Shown piece by piece: positions 28,488 to 37,020 of a DNA stretch of 64,000 nt. The notes beneath the pieces were generated by a model. The model was not told where the DNA came from. It made no database searches and saw only the letters and a program-made list of their open reading frames with translations. Position numbers and translations under genes: made by a program. Source of the stretch: Nocardia rhizosphaerihabitans. GTDB lineage: Bacteria; Actinomycetota; Actinomycetes; Mycobacteriales; Mycobacteriaceae. Position 1 is the first letter of the stretch, and each line of letters opens with the position of its first letter. Location of the stretch: contig NZ_BMNE01000013.1 of assembly GCF_014646295.1 (NCBI RefSeq), positions 1 through 64,000 on the forward strand. The letters run 5' to 3'.

Positions 28488-28865
28488 ATGCCCGACTCCA
28501 CCACCGATGATCTCCCGTTCGAATTGAAGAATCCTACCGCCTATCAATGGACGGAGAAGGCCTACGATCTACTCCTCACCGACGCGCTGACCGTCGCTCT
28601 CACTGTCCGCCACAGGATCGAGATCGCAACCGCCAGCGGCGATTGCCCACGTTGCGGCCATGACGTGCAGTTCTCCATGGAGCGCGACGCTCCCATCCCG
28701 GGCACTATCGGCGGACTGGGTACCGAGGACTCCTCGATGACCGAGGACTACGTGGCCGTCGATGTCGAATGCCGCTGCAAGGGTGGTCATCCAGGACGTC
28801 CCGATGGGATTTCGAAAGGCTGCGGCATCGTTTTCCGCACCGAGGTACAGCGGACGACGACATGA
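28488..28865 (+). CDS. Zinc-ribbon protein of the CHAT cassette
   Basis: 125 residues. Cysteines CPRCGHD near residue 53 and C-R-C plus CGIVF near 96-112 form a likely four-cysteine zinc site. The N-terminal half is acidic. It lies 12 bases after the CHAT gene and overlaps the membrane-protein ATG (ATGA). It may be a substrate or adaptor of the protease. Function unassigned. Confidence 0.65.
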   Translation: MPDSTTDDLPFELKNPTAYQWTEKAYDLLLTDALTVALTVRHRIEIATASGDCPRCGHDVQFSMERDAPIPGTIGGLGTEDSSMTEDYVAVDVECRCKGGHPGRPDGISKGCGIVFRTEVQRTTT

Positions 28866-29527
28866 GCAACCCCGAGCACTTCCGAAAGCCGGCCAAGGGG
28901 CCTTCGCCATCCGCCGCCGACGATATCGCCGACTGGGATGCGCTCGTCGTCGGTAGCCTGGACCGCGCCACCGCGACAGCGGAGAAATGGCGGACCGGAC
29001 TGGCCGGATTCGTCACCATCGTGACCTCGGTTCTACTGCTCAAAGGACCGGATTCCCAGAAGATAGAACGCCCGTGGAACTTCCTCGTCATCGGGCTTCT
29101 CGTCATCGGAGCAGGCTTGCTTGTGGGCGGATTATGGCACGCTTTGTCCGCCAGCGCGCCACGGAGCCGCTCGCAGAACTACTCCGACATCGTCGATAGG
29201 TACGGAACGGTGCGTGCCTATTCGATCGCTGTCGCGAACAGCATCTACACGTCGCTCGAGCGAGCCAAACTACTTGTCATCGCAGCCCTGGCCGTGTTCG
29301 GCATGGGGATCGTCGCCTGGTGGCTCGTCCCTCAAACCACGGAGAAGCCCAAGACCACGGTCGTCTCGGTCACCACGCCGAACGGTGGGACCACCTGTGG
29401 GATTCTGGTGGACTCCGGCAGTGGCGATGTGACCATCCGACCTGACGGCAGTCCGACATCCACCTCCGTTCCCCTCCGAGAGGTGACTTCGGTGAAGCTC
29501 GTCGAGCGGTGCGGAGCCGGAAAATGA
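28862..29527 (+). CDS. Membrane protein of the CHAT cassette
   Basis: About 221 residues from ATG 28862. Two hydrophobic helices lie near 43-60 and 63-84, a third near 133-155, followed by an extracytoplasmic domain of about 65 residues with two cysteines (TTCGILVDSG and ERCGAGK), likely disulfide-bonded. The cytoplasmic loop between helices 2 and 3 carries YSDIVDRYGTVRAYS. In CHAT systems the third gene is often the effector; pore formation after cleavage is a testable idea, not an observation. Confidence 0.65.
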   Translation: MSNPEHFRKPAKGPSPSAADDIADWDALVVGSLDRATATAEKWRTGLAGFVTIVTSVLLLKGPDSQKIERPWNFLVIGLLVIGAGLLVGGLWHALSASAPRSRSQNYSDIVDRYGTVRAYSIAVANSIYTSLERAKLLVIAALAVFGMGIVAWWLVPQTTEKPKTTVVSVTTPNGGTTCGILVDSGSGDVTIRPDGSPTSTSVPLREVTSVKLVERCGAGK

Positions 29528-29793
29528 GAGAACCGGAGTTCCCAGCAGACCGTGGTCGATCTCGGCATCCACCCACTTGTCGACATGACTGCGCCAGGTC
29601 GGCATCGACCATGAACTCCGCCCAGGCCTGCGTCCGGCCGCGTCGGCGGTGACACGTAGGCACGCCGCGGAAAAACCATGTGCGACACGAGATCTGTTCC
29701 AAGACAACAGGACTCGACACCGTGCTACCGTGTACGCACGCGCATGGAGGCCTCTGCTTTCGCGGAATCTCCGACACGCCATTCGGAGGGCGC
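29528..29793. other. Intergenic region before the FolE2 cassette
   Basis: 266 bases, no gene evident. The right end carries GGAGGG seven bases before ATG 29794. No transcription signals recognised with confidence. Confidence 0.4.
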
Positions 29794-30984
29794 ATGTCAA
29801 TCCATCCCGTCGACCGATCTCACCGCGAGCGCCACGAACGAAAGCTGGCTGCGGCCGAATCGGCGCTGTCAAGCTTGGCCGCGACGCCGAACACTCCACA
29901 CGTCCTGTTGCACGCAGCGTTGGAGCTGTCAGTCGAATCCGCAACCGCAATCGGAGAATCCACAGCCGCGTGGCGCCGACGGACAGCACAGCGGTACGGT
30001 CCCGACATATTCGCCCGCGGCCGATGGGAGGGAGAACGCGAACGAGCCGATTCCCGCTCACTCGCAACGCAATTGACCCGTGCAGGGTACCCCGGTCTTC
30101 GGAGTGAACCCGACCTGCTATCCAGCGATCCCCGCACCGACGTCCCCTCGATGCGCCCGGCAATATCGGTTCCGGTTCTTGTCGGAGTCGGTGATGTTCG
30201 ATTGGCACTTCGCCTGTACGACGACTGGCCAGTTCTCGACGCCAAAGCCGACCTGAAGGTTGCAATTCCGGCGAATCAACGCGGTGCGCACATGTCCCGC
30301 CTGCAGGAAGCCTGCATCGCAGCGAGCAGGCAGAGTCACCAGAGCTCGGTTGACTTCGCGATCGAGCTGGCCCGCCTCGCTTCGACTTCGCAGGCCTGCT
30401 CGTCGGCTACCGCCGAAGTACGGATCGACCAACAGCCACCCATATCTTCCTCAGTCACAGGTCGTGCATCCGGGCTGGATGTGACCACCACCCTGTCGAT
30501 AGATCATGACGGCAGCCGCGTTTCCCGGCTGGAGCTATCCCTGACGGTGCAGGTCATGACCGCGTGTCCATGCACGATCATGTATTCGCGGCTAGCGTCC
30601 GAACGCGAATCGGGTCGCGCATACGGGCCTTCGATGCCTCCGACCTTCACCCACTCCCAACCCGGAACCCTGACGGTGGGAGTTCGGACCGGCGGCGCGG
30701 CCGCGATCTCCCCCGCCGAACTACTGACCGCTCTACGTTCTTGCGCAGTCCTGCGCGAGTCGGTCCTCAAGCGCCCTGACGAGCACGAACTGGTCGACCG
30801 CGCGCACCGCAGACCCCAGTTCGCCGAGGATCTCGTCCGCGAGGCGGCAGCGACAGTAGCTGCCCGCCTTTCAGCAGACACCGCAGTCTTTGCTGTCGCG
30901 TCATTGGCGGAATCCATCCATCCTCACCACGCGGTGGCGTCCCTTCATGCCCTCGCCGGCGACCTGCAGTCCAAGTCACCATGA
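29794..30984 (+). CDS. GTP cyclohydrolase FolE2-like enzyme
   Basis: 396 residues from ATG 29794. FolE2 (GTP cyclohydrolase IB) makes 7,8-dihydroneopterin triphosphate from GTP. Matching elements are DLKVAIPANQRGAHMSRLQE (GTHMSR equivalent) near residue 155, the metal-binding cysteine region MTACPC (Cys258/260), THSQPG (about 290), and VLKRPDEHELVDRAHRRPQFAEDLVR near the C-terminus. An N-terminal region of about 120 residues, partly coiled, precedes the core. It begins a six-gene cassette in which every later gene overlaps its neighbour by four bases, so the product probably feeds a specialised pathway rather than folate. Confidence 0.8.
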   Translation: MSIHPVDRSHRERHERKLAAAESALSSLAATPNTPHVLLHAALELSVESATAIGESTAAWRRRTAQRYGPDIFARGRWEGERERADSRSLATQLTRAGYPGLRSEPDLLSSDPRTDVPSMRPAISVPVLVGVGDVRLALRLYDDWPVLDAKADLKVAIPANQRGAHMSRLQEACIAASRQSHQSSVDFAIELARLASTSQACSSATAEVRIDQQPPISSSVTGRASGLDVTTTLSIDHDGSRVSRLELSLTVQVMTACPCTIMYSRLASERESGRAYGPSMPPTFTHSQPGTLTVGVRTGGAAAISPAELLTALRSCAVLRESVLKRPDEHELVDRAHRRPQFAEDLVREAAATVAARLSADTAVFAVASLAESIHPHHAVASLHALAGDLQSKSP

Positions 30985-31661
30985 CGGCGCAAGAAAAGCT
31001 CCCGTTGCCCTCGGCAGGATGGGCAGTCATCGATCCCGGCCCCGAGACGACGTCCGATCCGGCCGCCGTGATCGAGTTCGCTAGGCCATACGGCACGGTT
31101 TCCGCTCGTGACGGTGGGGCCGCTTGGGCCATCCGACCACGGCAAGAACATGGGACCTTCTCACAGACGAATGTAGAAGCTCCCCTCCACACAGATGCGC
31201 AGTATCGGGACAACCCAGAAGGGGCCTTTTTGCTCGCTTGTGCCCGTCCGGCTGAAACCGGCGGCGACAGCATCGTATTGCGGGTTTCCGATCTGCTGGA
31301 GAGTCTCGCGGCCCGACCTGGTCGAGAGGATCTCCTACACCTGCTGACTGCGTCGATTTGGCGATGGCGCACACCACCCGTTTTCGGCGGACCGAGGATC
31401 AGTGCCCCCTCACCGATCCTGAAGTTCAGGCCGGATGGCACACCAACCATGCGTTGGCGTCTCGACAACCTCGTTGTGGACGAGAAGTGCGATTGGGCTG
31501 CTCGGGTGGTGGCGGAAGCCGCCGCGACGCACAAAGCACGCCGCCTACTGCGGGTCACGGCCGGGCAGATTCTGGTGTGCGACAACGCCACCGTCCTGCA
31601 CGGACGCACCGCGTTCACCGACCCGAAGCGGCTGCTGTGGCGAGTTCGAGTACACCCGTGA
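30981..31661 (+). CDS. Fe(II)/2-oxoglutarate dioxygenase, TauD-like
   Basis: 226 residues. The iron triad is His70-x-Asp72 (LHTDAQY) and His207 (VLHGRTAF). The 2-oxoglutarate-binding Arg lies in LLWRVRVHP, the last residues. TauD/TfdA enzymes hydroxylate, desaturate or halogenate small molecules; the Asp is kept, so it should hydroxylate rather than halogenate. The ATGA overlap with the cyclohydrolase implies the same pathway. Shorter than most TauD proteins (about 270-330), so some lid elements are missing. Confidence 0.85.
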   Translation: MTAQEKLPLPSAGWAVIDPGPETTSDPAAVIEFARPYGTVSARDGGAAWAIRPRQEHGTFSQTNVEAPLHTDAQYRDNPEGAFLLACARPAETGGDSIVLRVSDLLESLAARPGREDLLHLLTASIWRWRTPPVFGGPRISAPSPILKFRPDGTPTMRWRLDNLVVDEKCDWAARVVAEAAATHKARRLLRVTAGQILVCDNATVLHGRTAFTDPKRLLWRVRVHP

Positions 31662-32695
31662 CAGTCCCAGATATCAGGAAGGCCATCAGCCACGCAACGG
31701 CCCTCCCGGAGGGGCTCTCCGCTCAAGAACTCGCCTCATGGACGCTCCGAGGTCTAACCGAGATCGCTCTGTTCGGCATCGCACATGGATTGCCGTTGGA
31801 CGACATTGACGATGCGGTCGCCTCTCTCGGCGCCCTCGGCAAACACGCCCATCCTCGATTCGCTGACCGCCTCCGAGAGTTGCGAGCGACCGCTGGACCG
31901 CCGACGGACGTGTTTGCGGACCTCGCAGCAGACTGGAGTCCACCCGCGCCACCGAAGACACCATCCGGCCCAGCTGTCGAAGGGTTCTGCCGCCTGGCCG
32001 ATCTCATCGGACCGATGCGTGACGAGCCCCCTGGCATGTTCGTCAGCGCCGCCGACGGACATGGCCGTACGGCATTGGCGGAGAGAGAATCGTGGCGTCC
32101 CGCCAGCCTTCCGACTACTGGTGTCGTGTTCATCCCCGTGTCTGTGCTGGCGGCGCTGACGTGGCGTGTATGGACAGCTGGGTCCACCGGAACGCCCACC
32201 GTCGTGCTCGTCGAGGAAATGCTCAGTCCCCCAACCATGGATATATGGTGGGGAATTCACAACGGGACCCATCTCGACCATCTCGGCCAGCTGGCCCTGG
32301 ACGGTCGAGATCCCGAAGAAATCGAGTACAGCTCCGGACTACTGATCACAGAGTCCTTGGCCATGACTGCCGAACTACTCGCCGGGCTGGAGACTGAGAA
32401 CCCGACGACTGCGCGTCTGATCTGGGACGGACTGGTCGAACGCCTTGCGCGGCTACCAGTGCCACCGCTGGATTCGTCGCGCACCGCTCGGCGTGCACAG
32501 AACCTCAGCGACGCAGAGTTCACTGCCCTGCCAACACTCGCCGGAGCGTACACCGCCGGAGCAATTGAACTGCTTGCTTCAGGATTCGACCACCCATTGA
32601 TACCGGAGAGGCTGCGCGATGCCATGAGATGCCGCTGGGATCAGGCCTCCGATCGAAATCCCGACGTAGCCGGTGTTCTAAGGGACCTCCGGTGA
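31658..32695 (+). CDS. Unknown protein of the FolE2 cassette, possible metal site
   Basis: 345 residues, start GTG 31658 overlapping the oxygenase stop. The N-terminal 75 residues are helical. The middle has PAVEGFCRLADLIG and beta strands. Near residue 198 it reads IHNGTHLDHLGQL, followed about 24 residues later by GLLITESLAMTAELLAG. The H-x3-H-x2-H then E pattern recalls metalloproteins but matches no family I know. Function unassigned. Confidence 0.6.
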   Translation: MTVPDIRKAISHATALPEGLSAQELASWTLRGLTEIALFGIAHGLPLDDIDDAVASLGALGKHAHPRFADRLRELRATAGPPTDVFADLAADWSPPAPPKTPSGPAVEGFCRLADLIGPMRDEPPGMFVSAADGHGRTALAERESWRPASLPTTGVVFIPVSVLAALTWRVWTAGSTGTPTVVLVEEMLSPPTMDIWWGIHNGTHLDHLGQLALDGRDPEEIEYSSGLLITESLAMTAELLAGLETENPTTARLIWDGLVERLARLPVPPLDSSRTARRAQNLSDAEFTALPTLAGAYTAGAIELLASGFDHPLIPERLRDAMRCRWDQASDRNPDVAGVLRDLR

Positions 32696-34242
32696 GCCGG
32701 CCCCACTCCGACCCGACCACGCCGGGCAACAAGCACCTGCGCCACCTGACCGAACTGCTGTCCGCGCATGGCCAACCCCCAGGAGCGGTCGCAGCTGCCG
32801 GATGGGCCGCGGCGATGGCGGCAGCTGTCACCGAGTCCGCGATCCTCGACCATGGCACGGGTGGTGAGGAAATCGCCGCCGTACTACGCACCGTTGACGA
32901 CGACACAGATGCCTACTGGAACTCAGCACTGTCGACGAATGACTGGAAGAGCTCCACTCCAACACAAGTCGCCGTTCGAGCCGGTCACGTCGCGGCGCTC
33001 AGCGGCCGTGCGTTCTCATCGAATCCGGCGGATACACGAGCATCCTGGGCTCTCGCGGTAGGAGCCGCCGCCGCTGCCCAAGCGGTCGCAGAGAGCAACG
33101 CGCCGGCTCATCCGACCCGCGCCGCGCTGATGGCCGGCACTGTCGACGAAATACCCGATCCAGTCATGGTGATCGATGCACACGGCTCTCGGGTTCGTAC
33201 CGCTGACGGACGCGTTCTATTGGACGTTTCCTCGGGCCTTTACAACACTCCGCTCGGTCACCGGCACCCGGCACCCGCCATCGCCATGCTGGCTCAGGCG
33301 TCGTCGGTCGCTGCCATAAATCCCTTCAACTCCGTGACCGCAATCGCAGATCGCGTTGCCGAGCGTCTCCTACAGCTGTTCGATTCACCAGGAGGTCGCG
33401 TCGTATTCGCCTCGTCGGGATCGGAGGCGGTCGAGACCGCACTTCGGTTCGCGCTGTCAGTGGCGGGTCCGACCTTGCATGCGCGCCCTCGCACATTTCA
33501 TGGGATTACCGCGGGAGCCGCCGGCCTGTCGACCTATGCATCCATCCGCGGTCCGCTCCCCCGAATGGTGCAGATCCACCACCACGCGATCTCGGAGTGG
33601 AACGCACCGGGCGTCGGCGTGGTCGAGCCTGCCGGCATCGCCTCAGGTCGACCTCCGTTGAGCGCTACCGAGCGCGAGCACCTCCAGCACTTCCGAAGTC
33701 GTGGAGGGGTGGTGGTGGTGGACGAAGTCCTCTCTGGGCTGGGCCGCACTTTGTGGCCTGGGCTCACCCCCGCACTCGGTATCCCCGCCGACATCGTCGT
33801 TGTCGGAAAAGGATTGGCCAACGGCATCGCACCCGTTTCGGCCGTACTGCTAACCGCCGAGATGATAGGCCGCATTCGCGCGAGTGGTCCCCTGGACCAC
33901 GGCCATACCCATACCAATCACCCGACCTCACTGGGCGCGGCACTGGGCTGCTTGGACGCACTGGACGGGCTCGATCACGATCCAACCAAGCTCGCCGATG
34001 CTGCGAGAGACAGCGGACTGGAAGTCACTTCGCTGGGATGGCTCGCTACGATCGCGGTTCCAGCGACCCCGAGAGACCAACTCGTGCGATCTCTCTCACG
34101 TGCCGGAGTTCTGCTTCACCTCCCGTCAATGGTCAGCTCCGTTGATCGCCTGGTAGTAGCACCACCACTCACCACGGAAGCTGATGATCTGGCCGAGATG
34201 ATGCGATGCCTGGCAAACGTAGTCGAGGGTCTTCGAGGATGA
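32692..34242 (+). CDS. PLP-dependent class III aminotransferase with N-terminal extension
   Basis: 516 residues, start GTG 32692 (GTGA overlap). The class III fold covers about residues 150-510: substrate region LLDVSSGLYNTPLGHRHP, FASSGSEAVETALRFA for PLP phosphate, VVDEVLSGLGRT, and the Schiff-base lysine Lys373 in VVVGKGLANG. The first about 145 residues are an extra mostly helical domain not usual in the family, with alanine-rich helices (VAAAGWAAAMAAAV). The enzyme would convert a carbonyl to an amine in the cassette product. The extension may bind another cassette protein. Confidence 0.85.
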   Translation: MSRPHSDPTTPGNKHLRHLTELLSAHGQPPGAVAAAGWAAAMAAAVTESAILDHGTGGEEIAAVLRTVDDDTDAYWNSALSTNDWKSSTPTQVAVRAGHVAALSGRAFSSNPADTRASWALAVGAAAAAQAVAESNAPAHPTRAALMAGTVDEIPDPVMVIDAHGSRVRTADGRVLLDVSSGLYNTPLGHRHPAPAIAMLAQASSVAAINPFNSVTAIADRVAERLLQLFDSPGGRVVFASSGSEAVETALRFALSVAGPTLHARPRTFHGITAGAAGLSTYASIRGPLPRMVQIHHHAISEWNAPGVGVVEPAGIASGRPPLSATEREHLQHFRSRGGVVVVDEVLSGLGRTLWPGLTPALGIPADIVVVGKGLANGIAPVSAVLLTAEMIGRIRASGPLDHGHTHTNHPTSLGAALGCLDALDGLDHDPTKLADAARDSGLEVTSLGWLATIAVPATPRDQLVRSLSRAGVLLHLPSMVSSVDRLVVAPPLTTEADDLAEMMRCLANVVEGLRG

Positions 34243-34907
34243 AGGTGGCAGTGGTCGGAAGCTCTGCAGGGCTCGGCGCGGCAGTGGCGCTACGGCACGC
34301 CCGGCGCGACGACGATGTGGTCGCGGTGGCCCGGCGCGGCGACCGCCTGAAGCAACTCGCGGAGTCGACTCCGCCCCGTGCCGGAAAATGGGTATCCGTC
34401 ACTGCCGATGTGACATCACCCGAAGGACTCGCGGCGTGCCTGGAAGCGTCAGCAGGATGCGACCGCATCTACTTGACAGCAGCTGTGAATGCCGGAATCC
34501 GCCACACTATCGCCCTCAACTTCGAGGCCCACTGCCGGATCGCAGAAGCTCTCGACCGACGTGGGCTCCAGGTAGTCGCTATTTCGTCACTCGCCGCAGT
34601 TGTCGCGTTTCCAGATCTTGAAGTCTACGGCGCGAGCAAAGCAGCCCTGGAGCAATGGTTCGCGTCACACAGCCGGACTGCGGAGTCGGACTTGTTGATT
34701 GTCCGCCCAGGACGCTTCGCATCGGAGTTCCACACCGGCCCACTCCCATTCGATCCTGGATCTCTGCCCCACGGACGCGCGGCCGAGGTGGTCGCGGCGG
34801 CGGACAGCAGTCGATCCGGCACAGTTACACTGGGCGGTGTCCGGGATCGCATCGCGGTGGCGGTATCCCGAATCTTCGGCCCGGTCCATGCGCTGGGAGT
34901 GCTGTGA
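34239..34907 (+). CDS. Short-chain dehydrogenase/reductase
   Basis: 222 residues from ATG 34239, overlapping the aminotransferase stop. The Rossmann motif is GSSAGLGAAVALRHA, and the catalytic YxxxK is Tyr130-Lys134 (YGASKAAL) preceded by the conserved Ser in ISSLAA. It could oxidise an alcohol to the ketone used by the aminotransferase, or the reverse. NAD versus NADP cannot be told for sure; the arginines after the second strand (VAVARRGDR) favour NADP. Confidence 0.85.
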   Translation: MKVAVVGSSAGLGAAVALRHARRDDDVVAVARRGDRLKQLAESTPPRAGKWVSVTADVTSPEGLAACLEASAGCDRIYLTAAVNAGIRHTIALNFEAHCRIAEALDRRGLQVVAISSLAAVVAFPDLEVYGASKAALEQWFASHSRTAESDLLIVRPGRFASEFHTGPLPFDPGSLPHGRAAEVVAAADSSRSGTVTLGGVRDRIAVAVSRIFGPVHALGVL

Positions 34908-35695
34908 CCGCTCACTTCGTCACCGTGGCAGTCTGGCAAACACTGATCGACGAGTCGAAAGCATTTCATCGACAGGTTCAGCAAGCTCGTATCGACTGTG
35001 TGGTGGAACTGGCGAGAGAGCAAATCGGCACCAACATTGCCCCAGAGGCAGCGTCGTCGGCTCTCAGCGATGCAGCCGAGAGGTTCGAATCCGCTTACCT
35101 CCAAGGAACACCGATCAGCAACAGGGATCGCGCGCGCTTGATCAGCGATGCGCTCGAACTCCGATTACGCGACAACGCACTGCACGAACTTGCTGAGCGA
35201 TTAGGAGCGACCCATGCGCCTGCCAGCATGCGCCCCCGTCCCGGAGCACGCGAGATGCTGCGACTCCTCGCGCGACGCTATCGGGTGGTGGCACTGTCCG
35301 ACACTTGGCTGTCACCTGGATCCGCCCTACGTGCTGCGCTCGAACACCACCGTATGGCGGAATACTTCACAGACATGATGTTCAGTGACGAGACTGGGAC
35401 GCACAAAGTGCGCGGAGATGCTTGGAGAGCGACAGCCGCCGATCGTCTCCACACGACGGTTGGAAATATCATCCACGTCGGCGATCTGCCAGCGGTCGAC
35501 GGCTCCGCGGCTGTTGCCGCCGGATGTGCGGGCGCTGTCATCATCGATCACCCCGAGCATCCGGTTGGAAGCCACAGTTCCGACGACTCGGACGGGGTGT
35601 ACTTCGCGTCGAGTTGCGAACAGGTGCCGGGGCTGGTCGCAGCAATCGCACAGAAATGGAAGCCACCCGCGCCGTTCCCCGCCGAAACCCGGTAG
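34904..35695 (+). CDS. HAD-like protein lacking the usual nucleophile
   Basis: 263 residues, start GTG 34904 (GTGA overlap). HAD motif II (ALSDTW), the lysine of motif III (THKVRGD) and motif IV (IHVGDLPAVDG) are clear. Motif I, normally D-x-D/W-x-T-L, reads FVTVAVWQTL, so the nucleophile position is alanine. If the reading is right, the protein cannot form the phospho-aspartate and may be a regulator or structural partner; an error in the start region is the alternative. It closes the six-gene cassette. Confidence 0.7.
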   Translation: MTAHFVTVAVWQTLIDESKAFHRQVQQARIDCVVELAREQIGTNIAPEAASSALSDAAERFESAYLQGTPISNRDRARLISDALELRLRDNALHELAERLGATHAPASMRPRPGAREMLRLLARRYRVVALSDTWLSPGSALRAALEHHRMAEYFTDMMFSDETGTHKVRGDAWRATAADRLHTTVGNIIHVGDLPAVDGSAAVAAGCAGAVIIDHPEHPVGSHSSDDSDGVYFASSCEQVPGLVAAIAQKWKPPAPFPAETR

Positions 35696-36127
35696 GCCTC
35701 CACGACATCGTCCGACCCAGCTCGATCACCGACTCCGGCAAGTACATGGACATCGCCACCCAGATGTCACGGTTGCTGCTGGATCGCCCCAGCCCATCCA
35801 GCACGCTGCGATCTCCTCATCGAACACCGCGACCAGTCAAACATTGCCGTGTATCCCGACGGCTGCTACAGCATCGAGTTCAGCTCTGTCGCATCACCAT
35901 CAGACCGATAGCCCCACCAGCGCGGCCGAATCGGTACACACCACTCCGGCTGTCGCGCGGCGAATCCGGCTGCGGCGGAGTAGATTCCCGTCCCGTCGGA
36001 TCCCGAAGAGCCGGTCAGGGCAGGATTCGACATCGCCGCGGTGCAGTTCTCTGGCGTGATACATGCCCCGCGCACGTCCCGGTCGGCCGAACCCACCCCG
36101 TCAGGGCCCGGCCGACCGGGGCCATCT
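35696..36127. other. 432 bp without an intact gene
   Basis: No complete coding sequence. A forward frame at about 35808-35909 reads DLLIEHRDQSNIAVYPDGCY and then stops, and could be the end of a small broken gene whose upstream half lies in another frame (KYMDIATQMSRLLL). The rest has no clear signal. Confidence 0.4.
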
Positions 36128-36551
36128 TCACGGCCGGCGGTGCAAGTGCAACGCACTGCCCGACACCGCGGTGAAACCGAGCGCTTCGAAGAACCGTCGG
36201 CGGCCCCACCGACCCTGGGGGTCGGTGTCCAGGACCACGGTCACCTCACCGGCGCCCGCCGCCTGGGCTCGTTCGATGAACGCGCGTACCAGTGCCGACC
36301 CGACACCGCATCGAGGCTGCAGGACACCGACCAGCGCGAGATGGCCGATGCCTGGGTTCCCGGCGAGGAACCCTTCGGCCCGACCGTCGCGGCGGGCGAG
36401 CAGCCGGATCGAGTTCGGTTCACGATCCCGGTCACCCGCGCCGGTGCCGCGAACACACTGTCACGTAGCCGGTGGAGCTCGTCGAGAGCGCCAGCAGCCG
36501 CGGGAGCACCGCGTGCTCACCATCGATCTGCTCGACCTCGATCCCGTCCAC
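36128..36551 (-). pseudogene. GNAT acetyltransferase, two apparent frameshifts
   Basis: The reverse strand reads, in three successive frames, VDGIEVEQIDGEHAV, then LDELHRLRDSVFAAPARV, then RRDGRAEGFLAGN with the acetyl-CoA loop LQPRCGVGSALVRAFIERA and the C-terminal strand RFFEALGFTAVSG. It ends at 36128. This is a GNAT fold of about 140 residues with single-base shifts near 36478 and 36420. Decay or base-calling errors are both possible; the fully intact C-terminal half favours recent damage. Confidence 0.65.
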
Positions 36552-36655
36552 ACCGCCCACGCTGCCACACCGGTACGGCCGTACAGAAATGCCCGGTGAG
36601 CCGAGCCGCCGACCCCCTCGTGCATCCCGCCGTACCGCGGCGCGCGGGCGAACCG

Positions 36656-36973
36656 CTACTCCGCCGGGCTGAGCGCGTGCGCGGGGCACCACTGGTGTAG
36701 CTGGAGTTGTCCGTGTCCGTTGCCGGTGACCAGGGTGAAGGTGCACAGGCCCATCCAGGTTCCGTCGCCGAGCAGCACCCAGGCATGCAGCCACCCGGGA
36801 ACGTTCTCGGCGAGCCGAAGCCCACCCAGCTTCACCCGCATCGCCAACTTGTCCTGACGGAAGTGTTTGGGCTTGGTCGCGATCGCCAGATGGGCGGCGA
36901 CCATCACCTTCTGCGGCGGGTCGACGATCCGCCACGGCGAGGGAGTGAAGGTCACCGGCCAGTTCTCGAACAC
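36656..36973 (-). CDS. 105-residue hypothetical protein with a LexA-like site upstream
   Basis: It starts at GTG 36973, ten bases from a 38-bp palindrome. The protein is basic and tryptophan-rich (ENWPVTF, SPWRIVDPP, NVPGWLHAWVLLGDGTWMG) with alternating beta strands and no signal peptide. Family unknown. It is divergent from the gene at 37021, and the shared palindrome suggests co-regulation, possibly by LexA. Confidence 0.6.
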   Translation of the reverse strand: MFENWPVTFTPSPWRIVDPPQKVMVAAHLAIATKPKHFRQDKLAMRVKLGGLRLAENVPGWLHAWVLLGDGTWMGLCTFTLVTGNGHGQLQLHQWCPAHALSPAE

Positions 36974-36982
36974 ACCGGCGAA

Positions 36983-37020
36983 CCTACCTGTTATCGAATA
37001 TATGTTCGATAACAGGTAGG
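36983..37020. promoter_or_regulatory. Perfect 16-bp-arm palindrome with a LexA-box-like core
   Basis: Arms are CCTACCTGTTATCGAA (36983-36998) and TTCGATAACAGGTAGG (37005-37020) around TATATG. The core TCGAATATATGTTCGA matches the actinobacterial SOS box TCGAACNNNNGTTCGA at all but one conserved base. It lies between two divergent genes and directly abuts ATG 37021. As RNA it would also form a strong hairpin. Confidence 0.7.
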
